Made by a program: the position numbers and the translations under genes
The notes under the pieces: model-generated
What the model saw: only the letters and a program-made list of their open reading frames with translations
What the model was told of the DNA's origin: nothing
Databases searched by the model: none
Shown: one piece after another, positions 7,044 through 13,834 of the stretch
How positions within the stretch are numbered: position 1 is the first letter of the stretch
Layout: every line of letters starts with the position of its first letter
IMG/VR virus record: IMGVR_UViG_3300017971_000361
Coordinates: 1 to 50,222 of that record
Strand: one strand, 5' to 3'
DNA from: a virus
DNA length: 50,222 bases

Positions 7044-7237
7044 GTCCTTCTTCCTTCCCTCAGATTCAGCACGTCTCGCCGGTCGATCACCCACCGGGCG
7101 GTCTGCCCGCCGTACTCACACCCGATGTTTTTTGCCTTCAGCTTCCCTTCGCGGCACATTCGGGCGACGTTCGCCCGGCTGCACCCCAGGATCGTCGCCG
7201 CCTGCCTGGTGTTGATCAGGTCCTTCCAGTTCAGCAC
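7040..7237 (-). CDS. Excisionase-like helix-turn-helix DNA-binding protein, 65 aa
   Basis: A MerR/excisionase-type HTH (HTH_17-like) fills the protein: LINTRQAATILGCSRANVAR, then a wing with EGKLKAKNIG and a closing strand WVIDRRDVLNL. These small proteins bind DNA as recombination directionality factors or regulators. No integrase is in the window, so a regulatory role is more likely. The frame is open to 7267, but I choose GTG 7237 because AAAGGGGG lies at good spacing before it and the upstream gene stops at 7239. Its stop overlaps the candidate -35 box of the next operon. Confidence 0.8.
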   Translation of the reverse strand: MLNWKDLINTRQAATILGCSRANVARMCREGKLKAKNIGCEYGGQTARWVIDRRDVLNLREGRRT

Positions 7238-7256
7238 GTCAGCCCCCTTTCCCGTC
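7238..7256. repeat. 19-bp junction repeat, copy 1
   Basis: GTCAGCCCCCTTTCCCGTC (plus strand) is identical to 8384-8402. On the minus strand it encodes the C-terminal Gly-Lys-Gly-Gly, the stop, and the ribosome site of the next gene in both places. Confidence 0.7.
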
Positions 7257-7676
7257 GTAATACCCACAGCCCCCGGCCCGTGCTGGGCCTTTCTGGGCGC
7301 CCACCTGGAACATGATTTCGATCCGGGCCCGCGCTTCGGGATCGGCCTTCTTCTGCAGTTCGCACCAGTACCTGCCCCGGTACGCGTCCCAGATCAGCAG
7401 GGGGCAGGCGCGCAGGTCGCTGTCGCTGTACCGTGCCTGCGCTACGGAGCACAACCGGAAGGTGCAGCACTTGCCGCAGCCGGTGCACCTGGGCAGCTTC
7501 GCCAGGTCGTGCCTGACGGACAGCCAGCTGTCCAGGGTGTGTACCACCGACCGGATGCGCGTCCGGTCGAACCCTTCCAGTGACAGGTCGCGGGCCGCCA
7601 CAATGTCGGGCGCTTCGACCTGCTGCGCGAAGTGCACCCCGTCGCCGTCGTACACGAACGCCATGAACTCGGGCAT
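7239..7676 (-). CDS. YkgJ-like Cys-cluster protein, 145 aa
   Basis: A cysteine cluster C64-x2-C67-x2-CC(70,71)-x4-C76 (CTGCGKCC) with further cysteines at 91, 105 and 137 resembles the YkgJ/UPF0153 family, which is thought to bind zinc or an iron-sulfur cluster. The N-terminal 60 residues look like a separate small alpha/beta region that includes VVHTLDSWLSVRHD. The reaction, if any, is unknown. The open frame reaches 7922, but ATG 7676 has GAAAAGGATTG before it and sits at the stop of the upstream gene (7679). The C-terminal codons double as the ribosome site for the HTH gene. Confidence 0.7.
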   Translation of the reverse strand: MPEFMAFVYDGDGVHFAQQVEAPDIVAARDLSLEGFDRTRIRSVVHTLDSWLSVRHDLAKLPRCTGCGKCCTFRLCSVAQARYSDSDLRACPLLIWDAYRGRYWCELQKKADPEARARIEIMFQVGAQKGPARAGGCGYYDGKGG

Positions 7677-7678
7677 TG

Positions 7679-7969
7679 TCAATCCTTTTCCGTCGCAAAA
7701 TCCATCAGTTCCTTGATCGTTTGGCGAAGATCCCACATGGCACCCCGCACCGCTTCTACGGGCGATCGGTTGTGTCTCGTGACGATCCACGACCCGCCAG
7801 CCGTGTAGCCTGCTGACCACGTTTTCCCAGCGTCGGCCGACTTCACGAACAGACCCAGCATTCCGTACTGTGTCTGGTACCGTCGGGCGTTGCTGTGCGG
7901 GAACCCGTGCATAGCCTGCCATTCGTGGCCAGGGGTCAGCCGCGCCAGGTCAACGATCGTGTGGTCCAT
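7679..7969 (-). CDS. Hypothetical protein, 96 aa
   Basis: I do not recognise this protein. It is a small soluble alpha/beta protein with a Gly/Ser/Trp-rich middle (KTWSAGYTAGGSWIVTRH) and a C-terminal helix (VRGAMWDLRQTIKELMDFA). The start at ATG 7969 is set by GGGAAGGCG just upstream and by the preceding gene's stop at 7972. The longer upstream open frame covers the neighbouring gene and reads as Arg/Pro-rich shadow sequence. It is one link in a chain of short genes that each carry the next gene's ribosome site in their last codons. Confidence 0.7.
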   Translation of the reverse strand: MDHTIVDLARLTPGHEWQAMHGFPHSNARRYQTQYGMLGLFVKSADAGKTWSAGYTAGGSWIVTRHNRSPVEAVRGAMWDLRQTIKELMDFATEKD

Positions 7970-7971
7970 GG

Positions 7972-8382
7972 TCACGCCTTCCCTCTCTCCCGCGCCTGGC
8001 GCCACTTCCGCCACGCACGATTTAGCAGTTCGGCGGCAGCGCGGCCGGGCACGTCTTCGGACAGGATCGCCGCCATGACGTGCCCGAACGTCGCCGCCTT
8101 TTCCGGGGGCAGCCGATCGACGTCCCCGATCGACACGGCGCACGACAGCATGTACAGCAGGTGACCGACCGTCCCCCATTCGTTCAGGGCGACGTATGCG
8201 CCCTTCGGCAGTCCGCCGGCGTTCGCGATCACGACTTCGCGCGGGGTTAGCAGATACGGGCCCCGCCCTTCCTTGTCGTAATACGACATGCCCGGCCGCC
8301 ACTTGAACAGGGTGCGGGTCTGGATCGTTTGTGCCAGCAGCACCCAGTCATGGCACTGTGGCTGGTCGGTGAACTGTGGCAT
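7972..8382 (-). CDS. Hypothetical protein, 136 aa
   Basis: This protein is not recognised. The first 70 residues are mixed (DQPQCHDWVLLAQTIQ, LLTPREVVIANAGGLPKGAYV); the rest is helical, ending with a basic helix (LLNRAWRKWRQARERGK). ATG 8382 is preceded by AAAGGGGGC at proper spacing. The same junction sequence occurs before the HTH gene at 7237, so these genes may have been shuffled as cassettes. No catalytic motif is seen. Confidence 0.7.
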   Translation of the reverse strand: MPQFTDQPQCHDWVLLAQTIQTRTLFKWRPGMSYYDKEGRGPYLLTPREVVIANAGGLPKGAYVALNEWGTVGHLLYMLSCAVSIGDVDRLPPEKAATFGHVMAAILSEDVPGRAAAELLNRAWRKWRQARERGKA

Positions 8383-8383
8383 A

Positions 8384-8402
8384 GTCAGCCCCCTTTCCCG
8401 TC
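8384..8402. repeat. 19-bp junction repeat, copy 2
   Basis: This copy is identical to 7238-7256. It lies at the boundary between the coiled-coil gene and the next small gene and includes the ribosome site. Confidence 0.7.
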
Positions 8403-9224
8403 CTTCGGCCAGTCCAGGCGCGGGACCTTGTGCCCGTCCTTGACGAACTTGATCCCGCCTTCCAGGTGGTACATTGCGGATTCGCCGCACAGGTTCTGGT
8501 CCAGGTGTTCCAGTTCGTCCGCCAGGCGCAGCGCCACGGCCCGTGCTTCGTCGCGCTGCAGTTGTGCCCGCAGCATGGCGCCTTCGTGTTCGTGGGCCCA
8601 GGCCCGCCACTTGTCTGCTATTGCCTGAAGTCCGCTGGCTATTCCGTCACAACGCACCATTGCGTCTTTGTGTCGTTTCCGCCACCCGTCTAGTTCAGCC
8701 TGGGCTTCGTCGCGTTCGCGTTGGGCGCGATTGCGTTCGAAAGCACGATCCTTCGCCTTCCGGTTTGCATTGTGTAGAAGATCACGTAGCCGGTCGTTAT
8801 TTTCCTCCCCGACCTTGGCTTGCTGCTGGAACCGATCGACTTTCTGCTGGCCACCGTTGATCACCTGTGCCTGTAGGGTGTCGCGTTCTTCCTGCAGCCG
8901 TTCGACGACCCCGATCAGCTGATCGCCTGACTCGCACAGCGGGGTCACCTGGTCGGCCGCCAGATCGATCAGCCGTTGTTCGTCCGGCTTCCACCGGTCC
9001 CGTTCTTCGATCAGGGCGCGGACTTCGGTCCCGATCGTCAGCAGGGCGTGGAAGTGGTGCTGGTGCCCGGCCGCAGTGATCACGGTTCGCAGTTGTTCCA
9101 TGGCTTCGGCGATCTTGTGCCCGCGTTCGTCCAGGCCGTTACGCAACGGCAGGTCAGGCTGTACCCCACGACTTCGCCGGCCGGGCCTGGTGCCGGTGAT
9201 CAGTCCGGTTCGCTTCGTCGTCAT
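8385..9224 (-). CDS. Coiled-coil protein, 279 aa
   Basis: From about residue 75 to 245 the sequence is almost entirely charged helix with heptad-like spacing (ERLQEERDTLQAQV, ANRKAKDRAFERNRAQRERD, AQLQRDEARAVALRLADELEHL), so it is probably an extended coiled coil. The N-terminus (MTTKRTGLITGTRPGRRSRG) is basic and likely disordered. Function is unknown. It shares the RDEARxxAxxLA motif with several smaller neighbours, so it may be the long member of a phage-specific family. ATG 9224 overlaps the previous stop (ATGA), and CCGAAGGGGGA lies before it. Confidence 0.75.
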   Translation of the reverse strand: MTTKRTGLITGTRPGRRSRGVQPDLPLRNGLDERGHKIAEAMEQLRTVITAAGHQHHFHALLTIGTEVRALIEERDRWKPDEQRLIDLAADQVTPLCESGDQLIGVVERLQEERDTLQAQVINGGQQKVDRFQQQAKVGEENNDRLRDLLHNANRKAKDRAFERNRAQRERDEAQAELDGWRKRHKDAMVRCDGIASGLQAIADKWRAWAHEHEGAMLRAQLQRDEARAVALRLADELEHLDQNLCGESAMYHLEGGIKFVKDGHKVPRLDWPKDGKGG

Positions 9225-9487
9225 GCGTCCCCCTTCGGCCACTTCACGATCGGCACGTCGTCGGTGTCGTCGATCGCAGCCTGGACCAGTCCCTGTGGGG
9301 TGTGTTCGCACCCGGTGGGTGGGCGCCACAAGTCGGACAACGCCAGCCCCAACCATTCCGCCAGGCACGCCGCCACGTCCCGGGCTTCCATGCGTTCCTT
9401 GTGCAGCCTTGCCACGTGCTGCGCGACGTTCGCCATGGGACCGGAACTGAACGCGCGCAGGCACTTCAGAATTTCGTCGGTGGTCAT
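9221..9487 (-). CDS. Hypothetical helical protein, 88 aa
   Basis: A small helical protein with the segment HKERMEARDVAACLAEWLGLAL, related in pattern to neighbours that carry ERDEAR/REEAR helices. The C-terminus, VKWPKGDA, is encoded by the same bases that make the ribosome site of the next gene. It has ATGA overlaps on both sides. No known domain is recognised. Confidence 0.65.
   Translation of the reverse strand: MTTDEILKCLRAFSSGPMANVAQHVARLHKERMEARDVAACLAEWLGLALSDLWRPPTGCEHTPQGLVQAAIDDTDDVPIVKWPKGDA
9226..9241. repeat. 16-bp gene-junction repeat, copy 1
   Basis: CGTCCCCCTTCGGCCA (plus strand) is identical to 9489-9504. On the minus strand it reads as the codons of Trp-Pro-Lys-Gly-Asp plus the ribosome site AAGGGGGA. 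Confidence 0.7.
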
Positions 9488-9834
9488 ACGTCCCCCTTCG
9501 GCCAGTACGGCGCCGACAGGCTTGTGTCGCGTTCGCGGATCTGTCGCACCACGTCGTCCACGATCGTGAACGCTTCGGGTTCCGTGTCGTCCGCTTCCGG
9601 CTTCTTCGATTCTGCCAGGCTGCGGGCTGTAGCGATCGCCGCCGCCAGGGTCAGCGCTGTGATCCGCGCTTCTTCCCGCTGCTGGATCAGGTTGTGCACC
9701 TGGACGCTGATCCGCAGCACGTTGGACATTTCGCCCGTGGACAGGTTGCGATCCTTGAACCGCTGCAGCACGTTCAGGATCTCACGCACGACCGGTTCAC
9801 CGCTGGCGTCGTACGTCTTCGGCTTGTCATTCAT
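9484..9834 (-). CDS. Hypothetical helical protein, 116 aa
   Basis: A mostly helical protein with LIQQREEARITALTLAAAIATARSLAESKK in its middle and an acidic stretch (PEADDTEPEAF) after it. The C-terminal YWPKGDV parallels the WPKGDA end of the next gene. ATG 9834 is chosen over GTG 9843 because GGAAAGGTGGGG is at ideal distance and the ATGA overlap with the upstream stop is preserved. Function is unknown; it probably belongs with the other small helical genes of this cluster. Confidence 0.65.
   Translation of the reverse strand: MNDKPKTYDASGEPVVREILNVLQRFKDRNLSTGEMSNVLRISVQVHNLIQQREEARITALTLAAAIATARSLAESKKPEADDTEPEAFTIVDDVVRQIRERDTSLSAPYWPKGDV
9489..9504. repeat. 16-bp gene-junction repeat, copy 2
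   Basis: This copy is identical to 9226-9241. It covers the end of the 116-residue gene and the ribosome site of the 88-residue gene. Confidence 0.7.
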
Positions 9835-10082
9835 GATCCCCACCTTTCCGGGTTGATCTGGAAGTTGATCTGCACGCGGCCGTCTTGGTCAATTGTCATC
9901 CGTTCCACACCCGCGTCGCCGATCAGTTCCACGCCGTACCTGTCACGAAGAAACACTGCAAGATCGTTCGGGTGCACCTTGTTCGACTTCCACCCCCGAA
10001 ACAGCCCACGACCGAACGCGGTGCACACGTCACGGAAAGCTAGCGCCACCACAACGATCGCCACCCAGTACCAGAAGCCCAT
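9831..10082 (-). CDS. Small membrane-anchored protein, 83 aa
   Basis: The N-terminus is one hydrophobic segment (FWYWVAIVVVALAF, about residues 3-16) followed by positive charges (R17, R25, R29, K32), so the soluble part should face the cytoplasm. The C-terminal 50 residues form a small alpha/beta region (VFLRDRYGVELIGDAGVERMTIDQDGRV). Function is unknown. It lies 4 bases after the helicase gene and overlaps the next gene by ATGA. Confidence 0.65.
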   Translation of the reverse strand: MGFWYWVAIVVVALAFRDVCTAFGRGLFRGWKSNKVHPNDLAVFLRDRYGVELIGDAGVERMTIDQDGRVQINFQINPERWGS

Positions 10083-10086
10083 TCGG

Positions 10087-11508
10087 TTACCTTTCCACGC
10101 GGATCTTGAACGCGGGTTCCCCGCGATAGATCCGCAGTCGTTGCAACGTCCACTTGCGCAACACGGCGTGGTGATCGTCGATCAGTTCGACCACTTCGGC
10201 CCGCTTCTTCCCTTCGTACTTCGTCAGGTTCCGCAGGCGCTGGATCATGGACACGTGTGCTTTACCACCTTCCGCGTTGATCACCGCGTCCAGTGACGGC
10301 ACGTCGATCCCTTCGCCCATGATCGTACCGACGACCACCCGCACTTCACCGGCCGCCAGACGGTGCAGGGCACGCTGTCGCACCTGCCTTTTCGTTTCGC
10401 CCTTCAGCACCACCACCTGGTCGGCGGGCAGCCGCTGCCGGATCAGGTCGGGCAGGATCCGGGTGTGTTCAATCCGGGCGACGTCCACCAGAACGCGGGA
10501 CCCCTTCCGTGCGTATCGGCAGGCTTCCCTGGTGATCACCTTGTTCCGCGGGGCGCAGTCCACGATCCCCAGGTTGTACACGTCGGCGTGCCACTTGCGG
10601 CCGGGGATCTCCGGGGCACCGTGGGCGACGAAGCGGACCAGCAACGGCGCCAGGTAACCTTCGTCGATCATGTTGCTGATCGATCTGTCGATCAAGAACC
10701 GGCCGCACAGCCCGCGCAGCCACACGTCGCCCTGCAGTTTCGCCTTCTTCTTCCTGACCACGGCTGTCCCGGTCAGGCCGTACTTCCGGCGGGCGTCGAT
10801 TCCCAGGGCGATATCGCGCCATGCAGTACCCTTGTCCCCCTGGAAATGATGGATCTCATCCAGTATTGCAGTACCGAATTGCCGACCCCACACAGCGAAC
10901 GCCTTTGACTTCCGGTGCGCGACCAGCGCCTGCACCGTGGTCACGACGATATCACCTTCCCTGTCGTCGCCCATGCGCAGCGGGGTCACCCGAACCCCGC
11001 GCAGGTACTTTCGCATCGCCTTGATCGTCTGGCGTTCCAGCAGTTCGGACGGCACCAGGATCACGGCACGCTGTGCCAGGGCACGAATGATCCCGGCAGC
11101 GATCAGAGTCTTGCCCGACCGCACGGGCAGCTTGACGATCCCGGACCGGACGATCGCTTTTTCCACTGCGCGGGCCTGGTACGGTCGCAGGTCGTGTCCG
11201 ATCCATTCGGGGACCGACGACAGGGGAACGGACCGGCGCCGGTCTTCCAGGTCGTACTTCCAGCCCGCCGCGTCCAGGCGGACCTTCACTTCCTGGAACA
11301 ACCCCGACGGGAAGTACAGCCCGCCGCCGCGTTCCTTCCGTATCAGGTGGGTCCGGCCGTCCCACCGGCGCGCCTTGTACGCCGGGCTGAACCAGTACCC
11401 GTCCACCTTGTACGCGAAGTCGCGATCGATCAGGCGGTACACTTCTTCGCGTTCGCGGCCGTGGACGCCTTCGATCCTACTGTACGTGCCGGTGCGGATC
11501 AGCTGCAT
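10087..11508 (-). CDS. SF2 DNA/RNA helicase, UvsW/type III restriction-like
   Basis: A two-domain superfamily 2 ATPase of 473 residues. A small N-terminal domain (1-100) precedes the core, as in T4 UvsW. Motifs are the Q-like RPYQARAV (108-115), motif I VRSGKT (129-134), motif II DEIH (217-220), motif III TGT (246-248), and motif V GEGIDVPS (398-405). Motif VI is unusual: QRLRNLTKYEGK stands where QxxGRxxR is normal, so the arginine finger pattern is altered. UvsW-type enzymes unwind recombination intermediates and R-loops and switch replication from origin to recombination mode; the role here is inferred. It sits among small genes of unknown function. Confidence 0.88.
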   Translation of the reverse strand: MQLIRTGTYSRIEGVHGREREEVYRLIDRDFAYKVDGYWFSPAYKARRWDGRTHLIRKERGGGLYFPSGLFQEVKVRLDAAGWKYDLEDRRRSVPLSSVPEWIGHDLRPYQARAVEKAIVRSGIVKLPVRSGKTLIAAGIIRALAQRAVILVPSELLERQTIKAMRKYLRGVRVTPLRMGDDREGDIVVTTVQALVAHRKSKAFAVWGRQFGTAILDEIHHFQGDKGTAWRDIALGIDARRKYGLTGTAVVRKKKAKLQGDVWLRGLCGRFLIDRSISNMIDEGYLAPLLVRFVAHGAPEIPGRKWHADVYNLGIVDCAPRNKVITREACRYARKGSRVLVDVARIEHTRILPDLIRQRLPADQVVVLKGETKRQVRQRALHRLAAGEVRVVVGTIMGEGIDVPSLDAVINAEGGKAHVSMIQRLRNLTKYEGKKRAEVVELIDDHHAVLRKWTLQRLRIYRGEPAFKIRVER

Positions 11509-11780
11509 GGTCTATCCCTGTTCTCACCTTCGATTGCCTGCATTGCCTGGCACGACCAACACCATGCATCCGGGTCGCCTGGGTGGACCGCTCGGCAGTC
11601 TCGGTCCATGTAATGACCGCAACCGTCCGCCGCCATGGACTCCAGCGCGGTCTTGTACCTGTCCCGCTCCGCCTCCGCCTCCCGCAGCTTCGCGCGGATT
11701 TTGATCGAACACAATAAGCACAGGCTGCCAATGCCAGCCAGGCCGCCGCAATATCCGCGGTCGCATTTTTTATATGGCAT
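11499..11780 (-). CDS. Cys-rich small protein, 93 aa
   Basis: The N-terminus has Cys6, Cys11, Cys21 and Cys24 (CLLC), the middle is a coiled-coil helix (KLREAEAERDRYKTALESMA), and the C-terminal third has further Cys/His residues (DGCGHYMDRDCRAVH, WCWSC), so one or two metal sites are likely. It overlaps the start of the helicase gene by 10 bases. It belongs to the group of small proteins here that combine a CxxC knuckle with an ERD helix. No family name can be given. Confidence 0.65.
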   Translation of the reverse strand: MPYKKCDRGYCGGLAGIGSLCLLCSIKIRAKLREAEAERDRYKTALESMAADGCGHYMDRDCRAVHPGDPDAWCWSCQAMQAIEGENRDRPCS

Positions 11781-11790
11781 GCTTACCTCT

Positions 11791-12033
11791 TCACCCTGAT
11801 ACGCTGGTCACCTTGCACGTCGCGCTGTTCACGTCGTACAACACGAGACCGAGGTTCCGGGCCTGTCCGTTGCTGATGTCGGTGGCTTGCGAGACACCGT
11901 CACGATCGCACACCATTACTGTATCCGCACACTCCACGACCACCAGTGTCCGTGGCATGCGAGCAAACAGCCGGTTCAGGGCTTGGCACCAGCGTGTCTC
12001 CTTTTCGGTCAACTCTCGGATTGGCTCAGCCAT
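11791..12033 (-). CDS. Hypothetical protein, 80 aa
   Basis: ATG 12033 is chosen because AAGGAG lies 8 bases upstream and just after the previous stop (12038). The open frame to 12066 adds only a Pro/Arg leader without a ribosome site. The helix ELTEKETRWCQALNRLFARMP is followed by a beta-rich half (TLVVVECADTVMVCDRDGV). No known motif is seen. Confidence 0.65.
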   Translation of the reverse strand: MAEPIRELTEKETRWCQALNRLFARMPRTLVVVECADTVMVCDRDGVSQATDISNGQARNLGLVLYDVNSATCKVTSVSG

Positions 12034-12037
12034 GTAG

Positions 12038-12310
12038 TCACTCCTTCTCGGGGGTGGTGGCGTCAAGCCAAGACGCGCCAGCTTTTAACAACCACTGGCG
12101 ACTACTCACACCGCGCATCCGATATGACGCATCAATGGCATCGGCCAGCTCGTGAGCGACGTTGCGTGCTTCGTCTCGCTTCGCCTTCGTCTCCCGCAGC
12201 TTCGCGTGTAGATCGTCCATGTGGCCACGATGCACCGCGACGAACGGGTTGTCAGGATCGTCATCGGCGGACTTTCCGCAGACATAACAAATCATGAGAC
12301 CGTTTTGCAT
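12038..12310 (-). CDS. Small zinc-knuckle/helical protein, 90 aa
   Basis: It begins with a CxxC pair (Cys8, Cys11 in CYVCGKS) followed by a helix with the motif KLRETKAKRDEARNVAHELADAID, the same arrangement as several neighbours. GGAGGG lies before ATG 12310. A second in-frame Met at residue 6 is possible but has no better ribosome site. The role is unknown; the shared helix suggests descent from a common ancestor with the other small genes of this cluster. Confidence 0.65.
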   Translation of the reverse strand: MQNGLMICYVCGKSADDDPDNPFVAVHRGHMDDLHAKLRETKAKRDEARNVAHELADAIDASYRMRGVSSRQWLLKAGASWLDATTPEKE

Positions 12311-12331
12311 TGCTTCCCTCCACAGTGCTGG

Positions 12332-12769
12332 TCAACTGCATTCCCACACCCCCGGTGTGTGCCCTTCCCACGGTGGCGGGTCTGGGATGGGGAAGCCGTC
12401 GGGCAGGTACTCTTCGATCGTCACGGTATCGTCGTTGTATTCGCCGATCGCAAAGTCCCTGATTTCTTCAACCGCATTGTGCAGCGCGTACCACAGTTCG
12501 CGGTTCTGGCTGCGAACGGTTGCCATCTCCAGGCGGATCGGGTGGTCGTGCTGGCCCGACGTGGCAACCCTTGCCCGGTCAAGCCACTCGGCCGCGCTGA
12601 CCCCTGCCCATTCCAGGTTCCGGGCCAGCCAGGTGGCCATCCGTTCCCAGAGCTGTCGCCAGCCCTTTTCCGAACAGGTGGCGCAATCGGGTTGTGAACA
12701 GGCCGGGCATTTCTTGTTTTCGTCGAGTCGGCACCCACACCGAATACAGGACAGTTCAGGTAGATCCAT
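12332..12769 (-). CDS. Cys-rich protein with double zinc motif, 145 aa
   Basis: Seven cysteines in the first 32 residues (8, 11, 13, 21, 24, 29, 32) form a double knuckle (CIRCGC, CPAC, CATC) suited to one or two zinc ions. The middle is helical (NRELWYALHNAVEEI) and the C-terminus is acidic and Pro-rich (EEYLPDGFPIPDPPPWEG). AAGGAAGG precedes ATG 12769, and these bases also lie in the tail of the amber-interrupted ORF upstream. Function is unknown. Confidence 0.7.
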   Translation of the reverse strand: MDLPELSCIRCGCRLDENKKCPACSQPDCATCSEKGWRQLWERMATWLARNLEWAGVSAAEWLDRARVATSGQHDHPIRLEMATVRSQNRELWYALHNAVEEIRDFAIGEYNDDTVTIEEYLPDGFPIPDPPPWEGHTPGVWECS

Positions 12770-12771
12770 GT

Positions 12772-13059
12772 TCAGCCTTCCTTCGTCTTCCCCAGCAGGG
12801 CTTCCACCACGTCGTCCGCTTCGTCGGCCGCTTCGTCCGACACGTACGACAGTTCGCTGAACCCGGACACGCTGTACCCGATCAGCTATGCGAACTGTTC
12901 GTGTTCCTCGTTCGTGATCCCGGGCAGCACTGCGATCTGGTTCAGGTCGAACGGGCCGGCGTCCAGCAGGAACCGTACGATCCCGTTCTGTCTGAACCGT
13001 GCGACCCCGTTCCTTTCGATCACGATCGGCTGCAGCGGATATCGCCTCGAATCGGTCAT
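12772..13059 (-). pseudogene. Small phage protein interrupted by an in-frame amber codon
   Basis: From ATG 13059 (GGAAAGGGGAT upstream) the frame gives 57 residues ending NEEHEQFA, then TAG at 12888-12886. The same frame then continues without a break for 37 codons (LIGYSVSGFSELSYVSDEA and an acidic tail) to TGA 12774-12772. Read with Gln at the amber, the junction becomes EQFAQLIGYSVSGF, which I recall as a recurrent motif of small uncharacterised phage proteins, so the two parts look like one 95-residue protein. TAG arises from CAG by one change. It may be a broken gene, a readthrough product or a sequence error. TAG ends other genes here (baseplate J, sheath, tube), so a genome-wide recoding of TAG is unlikely. 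Confidence 0.65.
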
Positions 13060-13060
13060 A

Positions 13061-13270
13061 TCAGATCCCCTTTCCAACGTTGTACACGACGCATTCTACG
13101 TGCGCTCGTCGTCCATACCCGCCGTCGTGGTACTCTTCACCGTCCACGATCGTATCGCCGCATACACGGCACTCGTGCAGTGTCCGGCACCGGCGAATCT
13201 TGTACTTCTCCCACTCGATCCCGGTGGTGTCGTTCGGGGCGGGCGTCCCTTTTCGCAGTGGTCCAGGCAT
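13061..13270 (-). CDS. Small zinc-binding protein, 69 aa
   Basis: Cysteines 28, 34 and 37 (HECRVCGD) with His57 and Cys60 (RAHVEC) form a likely zinc site. The layout resembles the PARP-type or small phage zinc knuckles that follow the pattern CxVCGxxI...H.EC. No enzyme motif is present. TAAGGGAT lies before ATG 13270. The stop precedes the start of the next gene by a few bases. Confidence 0.7.
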   Translation of the reverse strand: MPGPLRKGTPAPNDTTGIEWEKYKIRRCRTLHECRVCGDTIVDGEEYHDGGYGRRAHVECVVYNVGKGI

Positions 13271-13337
13271 GTCGGATCCCTTACGCCGGCGAAAGTGTGC
13301 CGGTCACACGTTCATACGTCAGGCTGTCGGGGGATCG

Positions 13338-13793
13338 CTACAGTCGATCGTGGATCGCCCAGGCGCCGCCAACGATTGCGCCGCCGACGACGACACCGAC
13401 GACGGCCCACAGGGCGGGATGTTTCCACCAGGGGTTGTCGGGGGCGATCACCTTTTCGGCTGCCGTTTCGCAGCCGTCCAGGGCTTCACGGCACGCGGTC
13501 AGCGTGGTGGTTCGGGCTTGCAGTTCGGCGGTTGCTTCGGCGACACGGCGGGTCAATTCGTTGTTGACCTGGGGCAGATCGACTTGCACGCACTGCAGGG
13601 CGCGCTTCGACCAGGACACCGGCCACAGCATACCGGAACAGGGAACGATCGTGCCGACTGCGACGGGTGCCGCTTCGGTGCACGGGTCGGGCCCGACTTC
13701 CTGGGATCTGACGGGTGTGGGAAGGGTAGCGAAGAAAACGGCAGCCAAGACGGCGCAGGCGCGTGCAGAACGTCCGTAAAGGTTGATCGTCAT
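13338..13793 (-). CDS. Secreted/membrane protein in lysis region, 151 aa
   Basis: The protein has an N-terminal signal-like segment (ACAVLAAVFFATLPTPVRS, about residues 12-30), a periplasmic coiled coil (VNNELTRRVAEATAELQARTT) with Cys residues on either side, and a C-terminal membrane span (WAVVGVVVGGAIVGGAWAI). No lipobox Cys is seen at the expected cleavage point, so it is not a classic outer-membrane spanin. Position after the amidase and the Rz-like gene supports a lysis or envelope role; the exact function is not known. Confidence 0.6.
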   Translation of the reverse strand: MTINLYGRSARACAVLAAVFFATLPTPVRSQEVGPDPCTEAAPVAVGTIVPCSGMLWPVSWSKRALQCVQVDLPQVNNELTRRVAEATAELQARTTTLTACREALDGCETAAEKVIAPDNPWWKHPALWAVVGVVVGGAIVGGAWAIHDRL

Positions 13794-13834
13794 GCGGTGG
13801 TACCCCTTGACCCGAAAAGCCCGTGGCGGGGCTT

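Noticed and set aside
7040-7237. Evidence of lysogeny from the excisionase-like protein
   Set aside because: No integrase, attachment site or repressor is visible in the window, and small HTH proteins of this type are often plain regulators in virulent phages.
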